Source of the DNA: an uncultured Muribaculaceae bacterium
Lineage (GTDB): Bacteria > Bacteroidota > Bacteroidia > Bacteroidales > Muribaculaceae
NCBI GenBank assembly: GCA_934667475.1
Contig: CAKUMB010000024.1
Coordinates: 1 to 20,092 of the forward strand
Reading direction: 5' to 3'
Length of the DNA: 20,092 bases
Position 1 is the first letter of the stretch, and every line of letters starts with the position of its first letter. The notes under the pieces were generated by a model. That model was not told the DNA's origin. It did not search any database and saw only the letters and a program-made list of their open reading frames with translations. A program made the translations under genes and the position numbers. Shown one piece after another: positions 1 through 6,881 of this stretch.

Positions 1-30
1 AGGCATTGCCTCGAATGTGATATTGTCCAT
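1..30 (-). CDS. N-terminus of an off-window gene (partial)
   Basis: Read on the minus strand from the ATG at 28-30, the first ten codons give MDNITFEAMP and run off the window. From memory, short openings of this kind occur in small HTH/excisionase-like proteins of Bacteroidetes integrative elements; ten residues cannot prove it. The supporting context is the upstream region 42-140, which has the same half-site array and the same relative layout as the recombinase promoter region. The start is therefore inferred mainly from that shared architecture. Confidence 0.45.
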   Translation of the reverse strand, partial: MDNITFEAMP

Positions 31-41
31 AACTTTCTGGA

Positions 42-140
42 TTTTGATGTTTCGTGCTGCAAAGTTCTGTGGTTATTCTTTATCCAGATGGTTATTTCAT
101 AGATAACCGCTTGTTTGTAAGCAATAACCGTAACCACATT
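42..140 (-). promoter_or_regulatory. Half-site array A upstream of the off-window gene
   Basis: GGTTATT occurs at 71-77 and 90-96 on the plus strand. The inverted form occurs as GATAACC 102-108, AATAACC 123-129 and TAACC 131-135. Positions 61-140 align without a gap to 2191-2270 (49 of 80 identical by my count), the conserved bases being mostly these motifs. A -7-like GAACTTTG (minus, 60-67) lies about 30 nt before the ATG at 30. No TTTG stands at the usual -33 spacing, where a half-site lies instead, which suggests a promoter needing an activator (inference). Confidence 0.6.
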
Positions 141-141
141 C

Positions 142-831
142 TTATGGTACCAGAGGCTCGTCTTTGGGAATATTCTCTATCGTACATCTGACGTAAGTGT
201 CATTCATCTTTCGGTAGATTGTCTCCTCGTTGGTGTTTTCAAGAATCATCGGAAAAGCGTTCTTGATGAAACGACATGAAGCTCTACGGTCTAAGGCATC
301 CAGGCGAGTCCACAGATTCCATATCAAGTGGTAGAAGTCAATAGGGCGAAGTCCTTTTGTGTCGTTAATGCCAATCTTAATGGGTGTGCATCTTATGATG
401 CCACTGGCATACTCTTCAACCAAATGCAATAGTTGGGGCGTTAGGTCCATTGGGAAATATTGAGCAACACCCCTTCTTATGTATTCTTTGCATAGAGTGA
501 CAGCCTCCTGCCGATCATTTTCTTTGATATTAATCTCTTGTACAGGCGGAACATCACGGTCTTCAGTTATTATAGGCTTAGGCTTTTTGCCCGTATCTTT
601 TGGATTGATAGGCTTCCTTTTCAATGGCTTGTGCCTTGTCTTTCCCTCCTTACATACTGACAACAGAACTACATAAACAGAATAAGAGACTATGCTTTCA
701 ATGCCAATGGAACATACTCCCAAAACAATATGGCATTTCAATCCATTAACGACATAGATATATGAGATGGCGCAAATGAATAGCGTCATTATCAAGTAAA
801 TGTTGGTAGATACGAACTTTGTAATATTCAT
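142..831 (-). CDS. Two-TM membrane protein of unknown function, mobile element cargo
   Basis: A 229-residue protein that I do not recognise as a named family. Two hydrophobic segments are visible near the N-terminus (about residues 9-28 and 34-59). A Lys/Pro-rich linker follows (about 63-90), then a soluble C-terminal domain of about 130 residues containing FYHLIWNLWTRL and MILENTNEETIYRKMND. From memory, small proteins with a similar Trp-rich helix followed by an 'ETI..K..' segment are common in Bacteroidetes conjugative elements, without assigned function. The layout suggests a cytoplasmic domain tethered to the inner membrane. It lies downstream of the recombinase, separated by hairpins, and has its own -7-like box TAACTTTG (864-871). 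Confidence 0.7.
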   Translation of the reverse strand: MNITKFVSTNIYLIMTLFICAISYIYVVNGLKCHIVLGVCSIGIESIVSYSVYVVLLSVCKEGKTRHKPLKRKPINPKDTGKKPKPIITEDRDVPPVQEINIKENDRQEAVTLCKEYIRRGVAQYFPMDLTPQLLHLVEEYASGIIRCTPIKIGINDTKGLRPIDFYHLIWNLWTRLDALDRRASCRFIKNAFPMILENTNEETIYRKMNDTYVRCTIENIPKDEPLVP

Positions 832-863
832 AATATGATGCGGCTATGTGAGTTTTGTTGATA

Positions 864-871
864 CAAAGTTA
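864..871 (-). promoter_or_regulatory. -7 box of the two-TM gene
   Basis: The minus strand reads TAACTTTG, a perfect match to the Bacteroidetes TAnnTTTG -7 box, 32 nt before the ATG at 831. The nearest TTTG (885-888) is only 13 nt upstream, so a standard -33 box is not evident. GTTATC (869-874) and GATAAC (907-912) resemble the half-sites of arrays A and B and could place this promoter under the same control; this is weak. Confidence 0.4.
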
Positions 872-940
872 TCGGTCATCCAAGCAAATAATAGAAAGAA
901 CTATCAGATAACAACCTTTTTGAGGGGTAAAAAGCAAATT

Positions 941-970
941 TGGTTCTATTCAGAAGGTAGAATAGAACCA
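941..970 (-). terminator. Perfect 11-bp hairpin after the recombinase gene
   Basis: TGGTTCTATTC (941-951) and GAATAGAACCA (960-970) are exact inverted repeats around an 8-nt loop. On the minus strand the hairpin follows the recombinase stop (1037) and is trailed by a short T-tract (complement of 930-934), so it can serve as its terminator. Between it and the stop is a smaller hairpin, AAGAC-TTTC-GTCTT (984-997). A recombination-protein binding site is the alternative reading. Confidence 0.5.
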
Positions 971-1036
971 ATAGAAAAAATCCAAGACTTTCGTCTTCAA
1001 CCATAAAACTTGGACTTATAAAAGACTCTGGACAAC

Positions 1037-2149
1037 TTATTTCAAGGTAATCCTGTCAACCGTCTCACGTTTCTTGTCATTCATAAGGTCGGCATAGATT
1101 TGCGTTGTGGTGACATTCTTGTGGACAAGCATCTTGCTGACCGTATAAATGTCTGTACCTGAGGCAATCTGCAATGTGGCGTAAGTATGGCGGAAGCAAT
1201 GGAATGAGATATGTTTTTTGATACCGGCTGCTGCAATCCATTTGCGGAGTGGATAATTCACCATGCTTCTGGTGAGTCCACGAAAGACTTTACCTTCAGT
1301 GCGTTCACCACAGAGTTGCAAAGCTTCATCACTGATAGGGAGCATCGTTTCCGTGTCTGTCTTTTGTATTCGGATGCGGACGCAATAGCCAAGGTCGGGA
1401 GCCAACTGGATGTCATCCCATGCGAGATTGAGAATGTCGCTGATTCGCAGTCCTGTAAGGCAGGAGAACAGCGAGGCTTGTTTCAATACAGGGATGTCGC
1501 ATGGAGTAGCAGCCAACTTCTTTAGTTCTTCTGAAGTGAGAAATTCCTTGCGCACATCATCTGTTTCAATCTTCTCCAAGAAATCGTTCACATTCTCCTT
1601 AATCATCTTTTCTCGATAGGCGATGTTGAGGAAACCACGGAATGTGGAATAATAACCAGCTGCCGAGTTCTTGCTGATTTTAAGATGTGTGAGCCGGAGT
1701 TGGTTTGCACCGAGCAAGTATTCACGGAATTTCTTGCAGAGGTCTACCGTTACTTCTCCACAAGTGCAGTGGCCTTGCACAAAGTTGAAGAAGTGTTTGT
1801 ACACAATGTCCCATTTCTGGTCTTGTCCTCTACATTTCTTCTTATAGTAGGCGAGGAAATCGCTTTTCATCTTCTCATGGTCAAGAAAGTCAAACTTTTC
1901 GTTGATGAGCGAAGTGACTCTCATGCAGCGTATTGCCTCGGCTCGCTCAATCATCGAGCGGTTGAACTCGCGTTCTGCATCATTCCTTGGCTTGGCAAAG
2001 ATGTAGATGCCAAGATATTCTCTGCGTGTCATCTTCATCGTTTCTGGATTGCGGATGGCAGGGTAGAAGTCAAGATACAAGGACAAGCGTCCATTGGTAA
2101 TGGGGCGTCGGAGTAGTGACACCGTGGTGCATGTGTGATAGTGTGACAT
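1037..2149 (-). CDS. Tyrosine recombinase/integrase of the mobile element
   Basis: A 370-residue site-specific recombinase of the phage-integrase family, which cuts and rejoins DNA through a tyrosine to integrate or excise the element. The order is the usual one for Bacteroidetes integrases: an N-terminal arm-binding region (about 1-85), a SAM-like core-binding domain (about 93-185) and a catalytic domain (about 200-370). All catalytic residues are visible: Arg235 (TGLRISD), Lys263 (IQKTDT), His317 and Arg320 (HCFRH), His343 (LVHKN) and Tyr352 (TQIYADL). It is therefore probably active. The gene follows the four-HTH gene after a 116-bp spacer holding array B, so its expression is probably controlled separately. 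Confidence 0.95.
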   Translation of the reverse strand: MSHYHTCTTVSLLRRPITNGRLSLYLDFYPAIRNPETMKMTRREYLGIYIFAKPRNDAEREFNRSMIERAEAIRCMRVTSLINEKFDFLDHEKMKSDFLAYYKKKCRGQDQKWDIVYKHFFNFVQGHCTCGEVTVDLCKKFREYLLGANQLRLTHLKISKNSAAGYYSTFRGFLNIAYREKMIKENVNDFLEKIETDDVRKEFLTSEELKKLAATPCDIPVLKQASLFSCLTGLRISDILNLAWDDIQLAPDLGYCVRIRIQKTDTETMLPISDEALQLCGERTEGKVFRGLTRSMVNYPLRKWIAAAGIKKHISFHCFRHTYATLQIASGTDIYTVSKMLVHKNVTTTQIYADLMNDKKRETVDRITLK

Positions 2150-2160
2150 AATATCTTTCG

Positions 2161-2270
2161 TTTTGATGTTTTGTGATTGAATGTGCGTGCAAAGTAAGAC
2201 GGTTATTTTTGCAGTGTTAGGTTATTAGTTAGATAACTGCAGACAAGTAAGATATAACCATAACCTTATC
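2161..2270 (-). promoter_or_regulatory. Half-site array B upstream of the recombinase
   Basis: GGTTATT lies at 2201-2207 and 2220-2226 on the plus strand; inverted forms are GATAACT 2232-2238, TATAACC 2253-2259 and TAACC 2261-2265. Each sits exactly 2,130 bases from its counterpart in array A. TTTTGATGTTTTGTG (2161-2175), between the array and the ATG, is also matched at 42-56 with one difference. A -7-like TTACTTTG (minus, 2190-2197) lies 40 nt before the start at 2149, without a -33 TTTG at 19 nt. It is probably the operator and promoter controlling recombinase synthesis; recombinase arm sites are the alternative. Confidence 0.65.
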
Positions 2271-3165
2271 CCTTGATAGTCGGTGGAGCAAACAATTCGT
2301 CCAACTCTTTTTTGGACAACTTCACATACTTTCCTTCTTGTACCTTGGGAATGTTGTAGGTTTTCGCATAATGATAAAGCTGGTCGCGGGTGACATGAAA
2401 CTTTGCCATCGCTTCCTTTATGGTGTAATATTGTGGCGTGTCAGGTTCGGCTATACCTTTGGCCATATCCACATGGTGTTTGGAGTAGAGCACTTCCTTC
2501 TTTATTCGCTTCTTGGGTATCTTGAAATTTGAAACAAAAGTATAGACGGCTGTTGTGGTCATGTTGAACGTCTCTTTTATGTCTGCCACAGAATACCATT
2601 CCGTGATGCTTGCATCCACGGCTTTCTTGCCAAAGTAAGAATCTATATGTTTCTTGCTCCAATAAGACTTGCCACGCTGAAACACTTTCGGAAAAGTCTC
2701 GCTCTTGGCAATCTTGTACAACCCCGACTCGCTGATGCCATACTTCTGAAGGATTTCAGAGGTTGTGTAGAACTCGGTGATAGGTTGGCTTGATTTTCTT
2801 TTCCGTTTTTCGTGGTTGTCGTCAAGCATCACATCAATATCTTTTCTTTTAATGAGAGTAATACGAGTGCTAAGGTGAGATGCTTTTAGCAAACCTTTAT
2901 TAATAAGGTAATAGACATTACGAGTAGACAATCCCAATAGGACTGCCACCTCCTTGGGCGACAAAATTGTTTTGTCTCTGATTTTCTCAATAGGTCGGGT
3001 GTTTGTTTCATTTTCTATTGCTGCAATTCGTTGCTCTCGTCTAAATTGTTTGTAGGCTCTTGAATTGCACGTCTTGCTACAAAAACGTGTCGTAGACTTC
3101 CATGCGACAAACGTCTTCCCACAATACTCACATACTTTGTGAATTTCGATTTTGCTTGCGGTCAT
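2266..3165 (-). CDS. Zinc-finger protein with four HTH-like repeats
   Basis: A 299-residue predicted DNA-binding protein. Near the N-terminus a four-cysteine zinc-binding motif is visible (C12, C15, C29, C33; CEYC...CSKTC). Four MerR/excisionase-like winged HTH units follow, at about 68-114 (SPKEVAVLLGLSTRNVYYLI), 132-178 (TTSEILQKYGISESGLYKIA), 190-235 (SVADIKETFNMTTTAVYTFV) and 246-292 (TIKEAMAKFHVTRDQLYHYA). Each has the pattern helix, turn, helix, then a short basic strand ending in a K/S-K-x-(E/H/D)-(L/I/V)-D motif. It is the gene nearest the element end and lies just upstream of the recombinase, so an excisionase, directionality factor or regulator of the GGTTATT arrays is likely (inference). 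The start ATG follows an A-rich tract typical of Bacteroidetes translation starts. Confidence 0.8.
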   Translation of the reverse strand: MTASKIEIHKVCEYCGKTFVAWKSTTRFCSKTCNSRAYKQFRREQRIAAIENETNTRPIEKIRDKTILSPKEVAVLLGLSTRNVYYLINKGLLKASHLSTRITLIKRKDIDVMLDDNHEKRKRKSSQPITEFYTTSEILQKYGISESGLYKIAKSETFPKVFQRGKSYWSKKHIDSYFGKKAVDASITEWYSVADIKETFNMTTTAVYTFVSNFKIPKKRIKKEVLYSKHHVDMAKGIAEPDTPQYYTIKEAMAKFHVTRDQLYHYAKTYNIPKVQEGKYVKLSKKELDELFAPPTIKG

Positions 3166-3379
3166 TTTCTCAATTTTTTTGGTTAAACCTGTTGTTATTT
3201 ATCCATGTTAGACATCTTGATAAAGGAATTATCGTGAATGATAGCGCACAATTGTGAAATACCTCCATCACCTTGCCCACGCTCAGAGCCTCTCTTTTCC
3301 CTTGCGGTACGAGAGAGGTACGAAAATAGACGCGAAAACGGTCACCATCGATTTTTATCGAGAGTGACCGCAAACAAGA
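3166..3379. other. Element terminus with several repeats (attachment region candidate)
   Basis: No gene is supported here. The region holds GATAA-aggaa-TTATC (3219-3233), the perfect palindrome CACAATTGTG (3247-3256), two direct copies of GGTACGA (3306-3312 and 3317-3323, 11-bp offset) and an imperfect inverted repeat 3339-3370: CGGTCAC with GTGACCG, inner TCGAT-TTTT-ATCGA. These fit integrase or excisionase binding sites at the end of an integrated element, next to the target gene mnmE. The core crossover sequence cannot be fixed without the other end or an empty site. Confidence 0.45.
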
Positions 3380-3402
3380 AAAGCGCTCGGAGTGAGCGCT
3401 TT
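3380..3402 (-). terminator. mnmE terminator
   Basis: AAAGCGCTC (3380-3388) and GAGCGCTTT (3394-3402) form a perfect 9-bp stem with a 5-nt loop. On the minus strand it follows the mnmE stop (3445-3447) by about 42 nt and leads into TTTTCTTGTTTG. This is a good intrinsic terminator for the endonuclease-mnmE operon, left intact by the neighbouring element. Confidence 0.75.
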
Positions 3403-3444
3403 AACTATAGAATGTGAGATTTGTTGAGTGTTGCTAATCGGCAA

Positions 3445-4875
3445 TCATTTTCCCACGCAGAAGTGGGAGAAGATTTCGCCTAAGACGTCGTCGGTGGTGA
3501 TTTCGCCGGTGATTTCGCCCAGGTAGTGCATGCACTCGCGTATGTCTTGGCTCACGAGGTCGCCGCTGAGGCCCTGGTTCAGGCCGCTTATGGCGCGGTC
3601 GAGGGCGGCACCGGCGCGGGTCAGGGCTTCGTAGTGGCGGGCGTTGGTCACTATCACGGCGTTGTCGTCGGCCATGTCGGGCATGGCGGCGGCGCGGGTC
3701 AGCATCTGGGTCAGCGCGTCGGTGTTGATGCCATCGCGCGCCGATATGCTCACTTGCTGCGCGCCTTGGGGCAGCAGCCGCGCAAGGGTCTCTTGCACTT
3801 GGGCCGATGGGCCCAGGTCGGCTTTGTTGACCACGGCTATCAGTGTCTTGCCTGCTGTGTGCGGCATTATCTGGCGGCTGAACTCCTCGAGTTGCTCGGC
3901 CGGCTGTGTGCCGTCGATCACCCACAGCACCACTTGGGCCTGGTCGAGCTTCTGGAAGGTGCGCTCTATGCCCATCTTTTCTATGGCGTCGTGGGCTTGG
4001 CGTATGCCGGCGGTGTCGATGAAGCGGAACAGTGTGCCGCCTATGTCCACGGTGTCTTCTATCACGTCGCGCGTGGTGCCCTGGATGTCGCTCACCAGTG
4101 CGCGGTCGTCGTGCAGCAGCAGGTTGAGCAGCGTCGATTTTCCGGCGTTGGTCTGGCCCACGATGGCCACAGGCAGGCCGTTTTTAATCACGTTGCCCGA
4201 GCTGTAGGAGGCGGTGAGGCGGCCAATCACTCCCTGTATGCTCTGCGCCAAGTGGAGCAGGCGGCTGCGGTCGGCAAAGGTGACGTCTTCTTCGCTGAAG
4301 TCGAGTTCAAGCTCGATGAGCGACACGAATTGCAGCAGCTGGCCGCGCAGCTGGCTCAGCAGGCGGCTGAAGGCGCCGCGCATCTGGTTGATGGCCACGC
4401 GGTGGGCTGCGCGCGACTGTGCGGCTATGAGGTCGGCTACGGCCTCGGCCTGCGACAGGTCGAGGCGGCCGTTGCCAAAGGCCCGCTGGGTGAACTCGCC
4501 GCCCGTGGCGGCGCGGCAGCCGGCGTCGATTAGGCTCAGCACCAGTTGGCGCTGAATCCACATCGACCCGTGGCACGAGAGCTCTATCACGTCTTCGCCC
4601 GTGAACGAGTGCGGCGCGCGAAACAGTGTGAGCACCACCTGGTCGAGCGGCTGGCCGTCGCTGCCGGTCACGGTGCCGAGGTGGGCGGTGTGGCTGCGCA
4701 TGGTGGTGATGTCGGCTCCTTGCCACCTCCTTGCCACTATGGTGGCGGCTTGCGGCCCGCTGACGCGCACTACGGCTATGCCGCCTGTGCCGTGTGGGGT
4801 GCTTATGGCGCAAATGGTGTCGGCTGCGTTTGCTCCGTCAGCGCTTGGGGTGGTGTGTGTATTATAGTCTTGCAT
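3445..4875 (-). CDS. mnmE: tRNA modification GTPase MnmE
   Basis: A 476-residue GTPase that, with MnmG, installs the carboxymethylaminomethyl group on the wobble uridine (U34) of certain tRNAs, in the cytoplasm. The N-terminal tetrahydrofolate-binding domain is recognisable (AVVRVSG, ELSCHGS, EFTQRAFGNGRLDLSQAEAV, about 1-140). A helical domain and an inserted G domain follow: G1 GQTNAGKS (240-247), G2 GTTRD (266-270), G3 DTAG (287-290), G4 NKAD (350-353). The protein ends in CVGK, the family's C-terminal C-x-GK motif, so it is complete although it neighbours the mobile element. The start is preceded by AGGAAA about 7 nt upstream. It lies 21 nt after the lipoprotein endonuclease gene, probably in one operon. 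Confidence 0.97.
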   Translation of the reverse strand: MQDYNTHTTPSADGANAADTICAISTPHGTGGIAVVRVSGPQAATIVARRWQGADITTMRSHTAHLGTVTGSDGQPLDQVVLTLFRAPHSFTGEDVIELSCHGSMWIQRQLVLSLIDAGCRAATGGEFTQRAFGNGRLDLSQAEAVADLIAAQSRAAHRVAINQMRGAFSRLLSQLRGQLLQFVSLIELELDFSEEDVTFADRSRLLHLAQSIQGVIGRLTASYSSGNVIKNGLPVAIVGQTNAGKSTLLNLLLHDDRALVSDIQGTTRDVIEDTVDIGGTLFRFIDTAGIRQAHDAIEKMGIERTFQKLDQAQVVLWVIDGTQPAEQLEEFSRQIMPHTAGKTLIAVVNKADLGPSAQVQETLARLLPQGAQQVSISARDGINTDALTQMLTRAAAMPDMADDNAVIVTNARHYEALTRAGAALDRAISGLNQGLSGDLVSQDIRECMHYLGEITGEITTDDVLGEIFSHFCVGK

Positions 4876-4896
4876 TGCTGTTTCCTGCTAATAATG

Positions 4897-5712
4897 TTAG
4901 TTGTTGAGCCATTCGCTGGCGTTGGTGTGGGTTTCCACTTCGTTTTCTTCGTTGTCGGGCAGACTGCTGAAGAAGTCGAGCCCTGTGATTTGCTCCACTT
5001 GTCGCACGGTGGTCACGTGGCGGCGCAGACCGCTGCGGGCCTCGGCGTTGTCGTAGACAAATGCTATGGCCTTGCGCTGCTCGGGGGCGAGCACCACTTT
5101 GAAGAATCGGCCTGGCACGGCAATCTCGGCCCGGCGGCCAATGCGCTCCATGCCGCGGCTCATCACCGGCCCGGTGACCACCACTACGCGGCCATACTGG
5201 CGCGCCCAGCCGTGCACCAGGTTTTCCACCTTTTTCCATGCGCCGTTGTTCAGCTCATGAGCCTGCGGGCACATGTTGGTCATGTAGAAGCACTCGGTCA
5301 TGGCGGTGCGGTCCCACTTGAAGTCGTTGGCTGGCGCCATGTGTCCGCGGTCATATCCGCTGTGGGTGTAGTCGCTCTTCTCGGGGCTGTAGGCCACGTC
5401 GGGGTCGGCGGCAAAGTCGTAGTTCTTGCGTTTCTCGGCGCCCGGGGCGTCGCATTGCGCCACTTGCACCGCGGTCAGTTCATAGGCCACGCAGTTGGGT
5501 ATGCGGTATTGGCTGTTGAAGTATATGGTGATGGCTTTGTGCCTCACCGTCTGGTTGGCGGTGCCCTTTGGCGTCACCACCTCGGTCAGGGCGTCGGCGT
5601 GGCGGCCGGTGCCGGCTGTCGAGCCCCCGGCTTGCGTGCATGCCGCCAACAGCGTCAGTGCCAGTGTGGCCGCCGCTGTTGCCCACAGATGTGTTTTAAG
5701 TAGTGCTTTCAT
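4897..5712 (-). CDS. DNA/RNA non-specific endonuclease, lipoprotein
   Basis: A 271-residue nuclease of the beta-beta-alpha metal (NUC1/Serratia nuclease) family, which cleaves DNA and RNA without sequence preference using one Mg ion. The N-terminus is a lipoprotein signal with lipobox LLAAC (Cys25), so the enzyme is probably anchored in the envelope facing outward or into the periplasm. The active-site motif DRGHMAP (121-127, His124 as general base) is intact, and the MTNMCPQ...LNNGAWKKVE region that provides metal-binding Asn/Glu follows. It lies 37 nt downstream of a paralogue and 21 nt upstream of mnmE. Likely roles are nutrient scavenging or defence against extracellular DNA (inference). 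Confidence 0.92.
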   Translation of the reverse strand: MKALLKTHLWATAAATLALTLLAACTQAGGSTAGTGRHADALTEVVTPKGTANQTVRHKAITIYFNSQYRIPNCVAYELTAVQVAQCDAPGAEKRKNYDFAADPDVAYSPEKSDYTHSGYDRGHMAPANDFKWDRTAMTECFYMTNMCPQAHELNNGAWKKVENLVHGWARQYGRVVVVTGPVMSRGMERIGRRAEIAVPGRFFKVVLAPEQRKAIAFVYDNAEARSGLRRHVTTVRQVEQITGLDFFSSLPDNEENEVETHTNASEWLNN

Positions 5713-5749
5713 ATATGCGTTATGTGTTGTTTCCTGTTCCGTTTCCGTG

Positions 5750-6592
5750 CTATGGCAGCAGCCACTGGTTGAGGTTGCATGTGCCCTCCACCTCGCTTTC
5801 CACCTCGGGCGGCAGACTGCCGAAGAAGTCGAGCCCCGTGGCCCGCTCCACGCTGTCGACGCTCACCGCATAGCGCTGCAGCCGTCCAGGGGCCGCAGCG
5901 TTGGGGTAGATGAAGCCTATGGCGCGCATCGGGGTGGAGTAGGGGGCGAGCACCACCTTGAAGAATGCCCTGGGCACTGCCACACCGCCGCCTATGCAGC
6001 GGTGACTCTTGTCCACTATCGGGCCGGTGGCCACAATCAGTGCGCTGTCGCGCCGCGCCCATTCGCGCACCTTCTCTTCGAGGCGGCTCCAGCCGCCGCT
6101 GTTGAGCAGGCCCGACTGCGGGCACACGTTGGTCATCTTAAACGATTCCCTCATGGCCCGCGCGCTCCACTTGAAGTCGGCTGCTGGCGCCATGTGGCCG
6201 CGCTGGTAGCCGCTGCCCGTGTAGTTCCACGGACGGGCGCAGCCGGTCACTGCCGAGTCGGCCTCAAAGCTGCCATAGCGCTGCTCGCTGCCCTTGGTTT
6301 CGCTGCGCGTCAGCTCATACACCACGCACCACGGCAGATGCCAGCTGCGGTTGAAATACACGGTGAATCCGCAATATTCCAGCCGCTGTGCCTGTGCCGG
6401 CATCGCCACGCGCTCAAGGCTGTCGCGGTAGGCGGCGGCCACGGCGGCGTTGCGGCGGCCTATGCTGCCCGTCACGGCATAGCGCACCACAAGCGCCAGC
6501 AGCGCGGTGGCCATTATGCACCACGCTGCCGTCACTGCAATGCGCCACACGCTGCTCAGAGTGTGGCTGGTTGTGCCTTTGCGTCTTGCCAT
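5750..6592 (-). CDS. DNA/RNA non-specific endonuclease, membrane-anchored
   Basis: A 280-residue paralogue of the next gene. The frame is open to 6688, but I choose the ATG at 6592 (MARRKGTTSH) because a full promoter lies immediately upstream and the extra 32 residues have no family character. An N-terminal transmembrane segment (about 16-38) replaces the lipobox of the neighbour, so the nuclease domain should sit outside the cytoplasm. The active site reads QRGHMAP (130-136, His133): the usual Asp before RGH is Gln. The metal-site region MTNVCPQ...LNSGGWSRLE is kept, so activity is plausible. First gene of the probable operon with the lipoprotein nuclease and mnmE. Confidence 0.88.
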   Translation of the reverse strand: MARRKGTTSHTLSSVWRIAVTAAWCIMATALLALVVRYAVTGSIGRRNAAVAAAYRDSLERVAMPAQAQRLEYCGFTVYFNRSWHLPWCVVYELTRSETKGSEQRYGSFEADSAVTGCARPWNYTGSGYQRGHMAPAADFKWSARAMRESFKMTNVCPQSGLLNSGGWSRLEEKVREWARRDSALIVATGPIVDKSHRCIGGGVAVPRAFFKVVLAPYSTPMRAIGFIYPNAAAPGRLQRYAVSVDSVERATGLDFFGSLPPEVESEVEGTCNLNQWLLP

Positions 6593-6600
6593 AGCGGCGG

Positions 6601-6631
6601 CAAAGTTACAACATTTGCGCATAAAGCGCAA
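6601..6631 (-). promoter_or_regulatory. Promoter of the endonuclease-mnmE operon
   Basis: The minus strand has TTGC (6631-6628), 19 nt, then TAACTTTG (6608-6601), matching the Bacteroidetes -33/-7 consensus in sequence and spacing. The -7 box is only 8 nt before the ATG at 6592, so the transcript should have almost no leader. A perfect inverted repeat TTGCGC-ATAAA-GCGCAA (6615-6631) covers the -33 box and spacer and could be an operator. Confidence 0.7.
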
Positions 6632-6653
6632 TGCTGCCGCTGTGCGATTTTTC

Positions 6654-6860
6654 TTATTGCACCGAGGCGCGGAATCCGGCAGCCGCAATGGCTTCGGTCA
6701 CGGCGGTCGGGTCGAAGTCGCCGCTCACTGTGGCCGTGCCTGCGGCCAAATCCACGTTCACGGCTGTGACGCCGGCCACGGCCTTCACCGCACTTTCCAC
6801 ACTTGCCTGGCAGTGGACGCACTTCATTCCTTTCACTGTGAATACTACTGTTGTTGCCAT
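6654..6860 (-). CDS. HMA-domain heavy-metal binding protein (copper chaperone-like)
   Basis: A 68-residue protein made of a single heavy-metal-associated domain of the ferredoxin-like fold. The metal-binding motif GMKCVHC is at 11-17 (Cys14, Cys17), near the N-terminus as in CopZ-type chaperones. Such proteins carry Cu(I) in the cytoplasm and pass it to the N-terminal HMA domain of the P1B ATPase. It lies 21 nt downstream of the ATPase gene on the same strand, so co-transcription is likely. Copper is inferred from the CxxC motif and the CPC-type partner; other soft metals are possible. Confidence 0.92.
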   Translation of the reverse strand: MATTVVFTVKGMKCVHCQASVESAVKAVAGVTAVNVDLAAGTATVSGDFDPTAVTEAIAAAGFRASVQ

Positions 6861-6881
6861 GATTATGCGTTTATATATTGA

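Larger units (their letters stand above)
1..3378. mobile_element. End of an integrated mobile element (partial)
   Basis: The stretch carries a tyrosine recombinase, a multi-HTH DNA-binding protein, a membrane protein of unknown function and the start of another gene, all on the minus strand. It is visibly AT-richer than the GC-rich chromosome that begins at mnmE. The right boundary is inferred to lie between the HTH gene (ends 3165) and the mnmE terminator (3380-3402). Several inverted and direct repeats sit there. mnmE itself is not disrupted. The element continues off the left edge, so neither its other end nor its transfer genes are visible, and its type (conjugative, mobilizable or phage-like) cannot be told. 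The exact attachment core is not identified. Confidence 0.65.

Noticed and set aside
3170..3373. 67-codon minus-strand frame at the element end
   Set aside because: It runs through inverted and direct repeats, has no family character and no ribosome-binding context; attachment-region DNA is the better reading.
3445..4875. Disruption of mnmE by the mobile element
   Set aside because: The C-terminal CVGK motif, stop codon and terminator are intact, so the element lies beyond the gene.
3526..5703. Long plus-strand frames (335 and 385 codons) opposite mnmE and the lipoprotein nuclease
   Set aside because: Shadow frames of confidently identified genes; low-complexity His/Ala/Gly/Val composition and no promoter.
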